A DNA stretch of 9,090 nt from Catenibacterium sp. co_0103 (GTDB lineage: Bacteria; Bacillota_I; Bacilli_A; Erysipelotrichales; Coprobacillaceae): positions 1-9,090 of the forward strand of contig NZ_RCYB01000079.1 of NCBI RefSeq assembly GCF_004168205.1, in the 5' to 3' direction. Position 1 is the first letter of the stretch, and each line of letters starts with the position of its first letter. Shown here in pieces: positions 4,842 through 9,090 of this stretch. The notes under the pieces are model-generated. The model made no database searches and was not told the origin of the DNA. It was given only the letters and a program-made list of their open reading frames with translations. The position numbers were made by a program, and so were the translations under genes.

Positions 4842-5077
4842 AAGTTAAATAAACAAATCGATGAACGAGAAGAGTATCTTACAATCACCTACAGCGAGAT
4901 GACATAGAGTGGAAGGTCATCAGGAAGATATAAGAGAAACGCACTCGGGAGAGTCTGTTGGAATTGAGTATAACAGAACGTGAATCTGCGTTAATGAAGA
5001 GGTGGTTTGTATGATACAAGCAACTAGAGTGGTACCGCGTTTATATACGTCTCTGGATTAATCCAGAGGCGTTTTTT
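4842..5077 (+). promoter_or_regulatory. T-box leader, predicted tRNA-Arg specificity (specifier CGC)
   Basis: A tRNA-sensing transcriptional switch upstream of argG. Stem I base pairs CGAG (4866-4869) with CTCG (4944-4947). The loop-E strand AGTA (4873-4876) is followed by TCTTA, pairing with TAAGA (4931-4935). Then come GAAA (4936-4939), the predicted specifier CGC (4940-4942, Arg) and an A. The distal arm GATGAC/GTCATC (4898-4903, 4916-4921) caps stem I. The T-box signature AACTAGAGTGGTACCGCG (5022-5039) contains the TGGT that would pair with an ACCA tRNA end. It is followed by the terminator hairpin at 5047-5077. Uncharged tRNA-Arg should stabilise the antiterminator and allow argG, argH and argC to be transcribed. 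The class is certain; the specifier is read by alignment to known T-box layout. Confidence 0.93.
5047..5077 (+). terminator. T-box attenuator terminator
   Basis: ACGTCTCTGG (5047-5056) pairs with CCAGAGGCGT (5063-5072), one G-U, around an ATTAAT loop, and is followed by a T run ending at 5077. This is the stop that forms when tRNA-Arg is charged. Confidence 0.92.
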
Positions 5078-5084
5078 GTTTATT

Positions 5085-5123
5085 AAAGGGGTGTTTGATA
5101 TGAAGGAACGACGATCTAGTTAA
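5085..5123 (+). CDS. Candidate 7-codon leader peptide with tandem Arg codons
   Basis: After the T-box terminator, AAAGGGG (5085-5091) lies 8 nt before ATG (5100-5102). The frame reads M-K-E-R-R-S-S and stops at TAA (5121-5123). Both Arg codons are CGA, whereas Arg in the neighbouring genes is mostly AGA or CGT. It lies just before an arginine-biosynthesis gene, so a ribosome slowed at these codons could report arginine supply. The ribosome binding site falls in a predicted stem: TGTTTGAT (5092-5099) pairs with ATCAAACA (5147-5154), extendable by three G-U pairs, and that stem ends directly beside the argG ribosome binding site. No second terminator follows, so any effect would be on translation. 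This is inference from layout; an ORF this short can arise by chance. Confidence 0.4.
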   Translation, partial: KGVFDMKERRSS

Positions 5124-5173
5124 GTAGTGGGGCATTAAAATAAAACATCAAACATTTAAAGGAGAAGAAAATT

Positions 5174-6397
5174 ATGGAAAAGAAAACATTTAAGAAAGTT
5201 GTATTAGCTTATAGTGGAGGATTAGATACTTCAATTATTATTTCTTGGTTAAAGGAAAATTATGGTTGTGAAGTTATTGCAGTTGCTGCTGATGTGGGAC
5301 AGGGTGCTGGAGAGCTTGATGGTCTTGATGAAAAGGCTGCAAAGACAGGTGCTTCTAAATATATTTGTGTAGATTGTAAACCTGAATTTGTTAAGGATTT
5401 CTGTTTTGAAGCAGTTAAAGCCAATGCATTATATGAAGGTAAATATATGTTAGGTACTTCTCTTGCAAGACCAATTATTGCGAAGAAGTTAGTAGATATC
5501 GCTTTAGAAGAAGGTGCAGATGCAATCTGTCATGGATGTACCGGTAAAGGTAATGACCAGGTAAGATTTGAATTAGCTATTAAAGCATTCGCACCAGATA
5601 TGCCTATTATCGCTCCTTGGAGAGAATGGGATATTAAATCAAGAGAAGAAGAAATCGAATATGCTGAAGCAAGAAAGATTCCTCTAAAGATTAACAGAGA
5701 AACAAACTACTCTAAAGATAAGAACTTATGGCATTTATCTCATGAAGGTTTAGATCTTGAAGATCCAGCTAATGAACCTAAGTATGATGAAATCCTAGAA
5801 ATGGGTGTTTCACCAGAAAAAGCACCGGATGTTCCAACATATATCACTTTAACTTTTGAAAAGGGTGAAGCTGTCGCATTAAATGGTGAAAAACTTGAAC
5901 CAGTAGAAATGTTAGCTAAGTTAAATGAAATCGGTGGTGCAAACGGTGTTGGTATCGCCGATATGGTTGAAAACAGACTTGTTGGTATGAAATCAAGAGG
6001 TGTATATGAAACACCAGGTGGAACTATTTTATATGCAGCACATCAGAACCTAGAAGAAATTACTGTAGATAAAGAAACACAGCATTTTAAACAGCAGGTA
6101 AGTTTAAAGCTTGCTGATAATATCTATAACGGTCAGTGGTATACACCTCTTACTGAAGCATTACTTGCATTTGTAGATAAGACTCAGGAAAACGTAAATG
6201 GAGACGTTAAACTTAAATTATATAAGGGTAATATCGTAGGTGCTGGTGTAACATCTCCAGATACATTACATGATTTACAGACAGCATCATTTGATGAAGA
6301 TGATGATTATGATCAGTATGATGCTAAAGGATTTATCACATTATATGGTTTACCAATCAAGGTAAAAGCTAAGTTAGATCAGAAGAAAAAGAAATAG
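5174..6397 (+). CDS. argG: Argininosuccinate synthase
   Basis: 407 residues, the usual family length. It joins citrulline and aspartate using ATP to form argininosuccinate, the penultimate step of arginine synthesis, in the cytoplasm. The N-terminal ATP pyrophosphatase (PP-loop) motif AYSGGLDTS spans residues 12-20. Substrate-binding segments MLGTSLARP (92-100), [14 protein letters not shown] (120-133) and [15 protein letters not shown] (178-192) are all present. The synthetase domain continues through [11 protein letters not shown] and the C-terminal oligomerisation part, which ends in a lysine run (KKKK). Ribosome binding site AAAGGAG (5158-5164) lies 9 nt upstream. It is the first full-size gene of the T-box operon and ends 11 bp before argH. 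All 11 Gln codons are CAG. Confidence 0.98.
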   Translation: MEKKTFKKVVLAYSGGLDTSIIISWLKENYGCEVIAVAADVGQGAGELDGLDEKAAKTGASKYICVDCKPEFVKDFCFEAVKANALYEGKYMLGTSLARPIIAKKLVDIALEEGADAICHGCTGKGNDQVRFELAIKAFAPDMPIIAPWREWDIKSREEEIEYAEARKIPLKINRETNYSKDKNLWHLSHEGLDLEDPANEPKYDEILEMGVSPEKAPDVPTYITLTFEKGEAVALNGEKLEPVEMLAKLNEIGGANGVGIADMVENRLVGMKSRGVYETPGGTILYAAHQNLEEITVDKETQHFKQQVSLKLADNIYNGQWYTPLTEALLAFVDKTQENVNGDVKLKLYKGNIVGAGVTSPDTLHDLQTASFDEDDDYDQYDAKGFITLYGLPIKVKAKLDQKKKK

Positions 6398-6408
6398 GAG
6401 TTTAAGAT

Positions 6409-7791
6409 ATGGTATTGTGGAAAGGTAGATTTTCTAAAGAATTAAATCATGAAGTGAATGCATTCAATTCATCTCTTTCATTTGATCATCGTATGTATAA
6501 GCAGGATATCAGAGGATCTCTTGCTCATGCAAAGATGTTATGTAAACAGAGTATTATTGAAGAGAAAGATTATGAAGAGATTGTAGAAGGTTTAAATGCA
6601 ATTTTAAAAGAGATTGAAGAGGGTACACTCCTCTTTGATCCTGAAGCTGAAGATATTCATATGTTTGTGGAAAGTGAACTCACAAAACGTTATCCAGTGG
6701 CTGGTAAAAAACTACATACAGGACGTTCTAGAAATGATCAGGTTGCATTAGATCTTCGTTTATATGCACATGATGAAATTCTAGAAATCAAGAAGATGTT
6801 AGTGAACCTGATTCATACATTAACAGATTTAGCTGAACATAACCTTGATACAATCATGCCAGGATATACACACTTACAAAGAGCACAGCCTATTACTTTT
6901 GCACATCATTTAATGGCTTATGCATCAATGTTCTTAAGAGATATTGATCGTTTAGAAGATGTTGATAAGAGACTTTATGTATCACCTCTAGGAAGTGGTG
7001 CACTTGCTACAACAACTTATCCATTAGATAGACCATTTGTGGCAGAAGAATTAGCTATGTATGATATTATGTATAACTCTTTAGACGGTGTGAGTGATCG
7101 TGATTATGCGATTGAGTTATCAAGTGCCTTAGCCACAATCATGATGCATTTATCAAGATTCTCAGAAGAAGTGATTCTATGGTGTTCATGGGAATTCAAA
7201 TTCATTGATCTTGATGATGCCTATGCAACAGGTTCTTCTATTATGCCTCAGAAGAAGAATCCAGATATTGCAGAATTAGTAAGAGGTAAGAGTGCAAGAG
7301 TCATTAGTGATGTGAATACATTACTTACAATGATGAAGGGACTCCCGCTTGCTTACAATAAAGACATGCAGGAAGATAAAGAAGCTTTATTTGATGCAAT
7401 TGATGAAGTTAAGCTTTGTCTTCCAGTCTTTACAGATATGATGGCAACTATTACTGTTCATAAAGATAAGATGAGAGATGCTGCTGCAAGAGGATTTATC
7501 AATGCAACAGATTGTGCAGATTATTTGACTAAGAAGGGTATGCCATTTAGAGATGCTTATAAGATTACTGGGGAACTTGTAAGATACTGTATTGAATATG
7601 GAGAAACATTAGAAACACTTCCTCTAGATGTTTATACAGGTTATACAGATATGTTTGGTGAAGATGTTTATCAGGCTATTTCATTAGAAACATGTCTTAA
7701 CAACAGAGCAGTTGTTGGTGGACCTTCTCCTAAAATTGAGATGGAGAATATTCATAGAATCAATCAGAAAGTGAGTGGATATTGTGATTAA
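6409..7791 (+). CDS. argH: Argininosuccinate lyase
   Basis: 460 residues, full length. It splits argininosuccinate into arginine and fumarate, the last biosynthetic step, as a cytoplasmic homotetramer of the fumarase/aspartase superfamily. Visible hallmarks are the N-terminal LWKGRFSK, the segment TGRSRNDQ (104-111), TH (154-155, the conserved catalytic His region), and the superfamily signature GSSIMPQKKNPD (275-286), whose flexible loop carries the catalytic Ser. Ribosome binding site AGGAG (6396-6400) overlaps the argG stop and sits 8 nt from the ATG, indicating tight coupling. Its final codons overlap the start of argC. Eight of nine Gln codons are CAG. Confidence 0.98.
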   Translation: MVLWKGRFSKELNHEVNAFNSSLSFDHRMYKQDIRGSLAHAKMLCKQSIIEEKDYEEIVEGLNAILKEIEEGTLLFDPEAEDIHMFVESELTKRYPVAGKKLHTGRSRNDQVALDLRLYAHDEILEIKKMLVNLIHTLTDLAEHNLDTIMPGYTHLQRAQPITFAHHLMAYASMFLRDIDRLEDVDKRLYVSPLGSGALATTTYPLDRPFVAEELAMYDIMYNSLDGVSDRDYAIELSSALATIMMHLSRFSEEVILWCSWEFKFIDLDDAYATGSSIMPQKKNPDIAELVRGKSARVISDVNTLLTMMKGLPLAYNKDMQEDKEALFDAIDEVKLCLPVFTDMMATITVHKDKMRDAAARGFINATDCADYLTKKGMPFRDAYKITGELVRYCIEYGETLETLPLDVYTGYTDMFGEDVYQAISLETCLNNRAVVGGPSPKIEMENIHRINQKVSGYCD

Positions 7792-8812
7792 AGCAGGTAT
7801 TATTGGTGCAAGTGGTTATGCAGGATGTGAACTATTAAGAATCTTATTAATGCATCCTGAAGCAGAAGTAACAGCTATTTCTTCACATAGCTATACTGGT
7901 AAGAAGATTTATGATCTTTATCCTAACTTCTATCAGGTATGTGATTTAGAGTTTATTGAAGATACAGAAGTCATTGAGAAAGCAGATATTATTTTTGCAT
8001 CTCTTCCTCATGGATTATCTGAAAAGTATGCCAAGACATGTGTAGAAAAGGGTAAGAAGTTTATTGATTTAGGGGCTGACTTCAGACTTGATAAAGAAGA
8101 AGATTATCAGAAATGGTATGGTTTAGATTATAACTTACCAGAACTTCATAAGAATCAGGTATATGGTTTACCTGAAGTCAATAGAGATAAAATCAAGGAT
8201 GCAACTATTATTGGAAATCCTGGCTGTTATCCTACAACTATTACATTAGGTCTTTATCCTTTATTAAAGAATAAGCTCAATGTATCACAGAAGATTATTA
8301 TTGATTCAGCATCAGGTACAACAGGTGCTGGTAAGAACTTAAGTGATGGTATGCATTTCCCAAGATGTAATGAATCGTTCCATCCTTATAAAGTAGGTGT
8401 ACATAGACATACACCAGAAATTGAACAGGAATTAAGTAAGATGAATGAAAAAGATGTACATATCACATTTGTCCCTCATTTACTTCCTGTAGACCGTGGT
8501 ATTGTTTCTACTATTTATGTTCCTGTAGATAAGTCTCTAGAAGAAATCTATGAAACATATGTGGAAGCTTATAAGGATGAACAGTTTGTGAGAGTATTAC
8601 CTCTTGGACAGGTCGCAGACTTAAAGTTTGTGAAAGCATCTAACTATTGTGATATTTCATTACATATGGATGAACGTGATCATACATTAATTGTAGTGTC
8701 TACAATTGATAATATGGTGAAAGGTTCTGCTGGTCAGGCAGTACAGAATATGAATATTATGTATGGACTCGATGAGAATACAGGTTTAAATCTTGTCGCT
8801 CCATCATTCTAA
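7784..8812 (+). CDS. argC: N-acetyl-gamma-glutamyl-phosphate reductase
   Basis: 342 residues. It reduces N-acetylglutamyl phosphate to the semialdehyde with NADPH, the third step from glutamate in arginine synthesis, in the cytoplasm. The dinucleotide-binding loop GASGYAG is at residues 8-14, the catalytic Cys is in GNPGCYPT (C148), and SGTTGAGK and HRHTPEIEQ follow as in the family. I chose GTG at 7784 over an in-frame GTG at 7775 because it gives the family-typical beginning MIKAGIIGASGYAG. Ribosome binding is weak for either choice, and the 8-bp overlap with the end of argH suggests translational coupling. In many Firmicutes argJ, argB and argD follow argC; here the operon is interrupted after its stop codon. 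Confidence 0.96.
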   Translation: MIKAGIIGASGYAGCELLRILLMHPEAEVTAISSHSYTGKKIYDLYPNFYQVCDLEFIEDTEVIEKADIIFASLPHGLSEKYAKTCVEKGKKFIDLGADFRLDKEEDYQKWYGLDYNLPELHKNQVYGLPEVNRDKIKDATIIGNPGCYPTTITLGLYPLLKNKLNVSQKIIIDSASGTTGAGKNLSDGMHFPRCNESFHPYKVGVHRHTPEIEQELSKMNEKDVHITFVPHLLPVDRGIVSTIYVPVDKSLEEIYETYVEAYKDEQFVRVLPLGQVADLKFVKASNYCDISLHMDERDHTLIVVSTIDNMVKGSAGQAVQNMNIMYGLDENTGLNLVAPSF

Positions 8813-8867
8813 GGAGGAAAGTGTGAAACAAAAATCAATCAAAACGTATAAAAAAAGACAAACTTAA
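8811..8867 (+). pseudogene. Orphan ribosome binding site and 14-codon remnant, possible argJ start
   Basis: A strong AAGGAGG (8811-8817), starting in the argC stop, lies 5 nt before GTG (8823-8825). The frame runs 14 codons (MKQKSIKTYKKRQT) to TAA at 8865-8867, so no normal protein follows. An operon gene evidently once began here; argJ is the usual next gene after argC, and Met-Lys-Gln is a plausible beginning. The insertion element to the right probably removed or displaced the rest. The identity as argJ is inference from gene order, not from sequence similarity. Confidence 0.45.
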
Positions 8868-8878
8868 AAATAAGTTTG
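8850..8878 (-). terminator. Terminator of the minus-strand transposase
   Basis: CAAACTTA (8859-8866) and TAAGTTTG (8871-8878) form a perfect 8-bp stem with a 4-nt loop. Read on the minus strand, the hairpin is followed by a T-rich run (8858-8850). It would end leftward transcription about 30 bp past the transposase stop. On the plus strand there is no T run. Confidence 0.65.
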
Positions 8879-8909
8879 AATAATTTAGAAAAAATAGAAT
8901 AATTGAATA

Positions 8910-9090
8910 TTATGGTTTAGTTAATTTAGAAACGTCAAAACCTGATTTCTTAAGAAACTCTATCGCTGATTCTTCTGTTAAAACTTGTTGCTTTATAGGT
9001 GGCTTAGGATTTTTAAATGATTCATAATCTGAAGGATTAAATGTCTCTCCAGTAAGAATCATATGGTATATACTGACAAGCATCATTCTT
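8910..9090 (-). CDS. Transposase, C-terminal fragment (IS110-like), cut by the window edge
   Basis: The last 59 codons of a minus-strand gene, entering from the right edge and ending at TAA (8910-8912). The segment RMMLVSIYHMILTGETFNPSDYE resembles the end of IS110/IS116/IS902-type (DEDD) transposases, which typically close with a helix containing a YHML-like motif. It then runs through a Pro-rich linker and AIEFLKKSGFDVSKL. The catalytic part lies outside the window, so the family call is tentative. Both Gln codons are CAA, opposite to the near-exclusive CAG of the operon genes, which fits foreign origin. Its orientation against argG-argH-argC and its place directly after argC point to insertion into the operon. 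Confidence 0.6.
   Translation of the reverse strand, partial: RMMLVSIYHMILTGETFNPSDYESFKNPKPPIKQQVLTEESAIEFLKKSGFDVSKLTKP

Noticed and set aside
7775..7783. Upstream GTG start for argC
   Set aside because: It would add three residues before the family-typical MIKAGIIGASGYAG beginning and has no better ribosome binding site.
1..9090. CRISPR array, rRNA or tRNA gene, replication origin
   Set aside because: I saw no regularly spaced repeats, no rRNA or tRNA-like sequence on either strand, and no cluster of DnaA boxes. The T-box contains tRNA-contacting sequences but is not a tRNA.

Overview
The window is AT-rich chromosomal DNA from a low-GC Firmicute. Shine-Dalgarno sites are strong, promoters are sigma-A type, a T-box leader is present, and two FeoB-associated small membrane proteins follow feoB. 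I infer an anaerobic gut lineage, possibly Erysipelotrichales/Coprobacillaceae, but the sequence alone does not prove the family. Core genes write glutamine almost only as CAG, which is unusual in AT-rich DNA.

Left half, iron uptake. After about 200 bases with no convincing gene, a minus-strand DtxR/MntR-family repressor (240-602) is divergent from a plus-strand cluster: feoA1 - feoA2 - feoB - a membrane-anchored heavy-metal-associated (HMA) protein - a Cys-rich FeoB-associated membrane protein (766-3910). The shared intergenic region has a near-consensus promoter and four TTAG-N6-CTAA boxes resembling DtxR/IdeR operators. The repressor carries the iron-type Met/Cys ligand set, so I infer a self-contained iron-responsive feo module. 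The HMA gene has an in-frame stop inside its domain. The cluster ends in a strong terminator.

Middle, 3911-4753. A 38-residue minimal rubredoxin (4013-4129) has its own promoter and a near-perfect 27-bp palindrome at the expected transcription start. Two hairpins close this unit. An orphan lipoprotein (4325-4753) follows.

Right half, arginine biosynthesis. A T-box leader (about 4842-5077) with a predicted CGC (Arg) specifier precedes argG - argH - argC (5174-8812). Between the T-box terminator and argG lies a 7-codon open reading frame with its own ribosome binding site and tandem CGA (Arg) codons, a candidate second arginine-sensing element. Downstream of argC a strong ribosome binding site leads only into a 14-codon remnant, followed by a terminator and the C-terminal part of an oppositely oriented transposase (8910-9090). 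An insertion element therefore appears to have cut the arg operon after argC.
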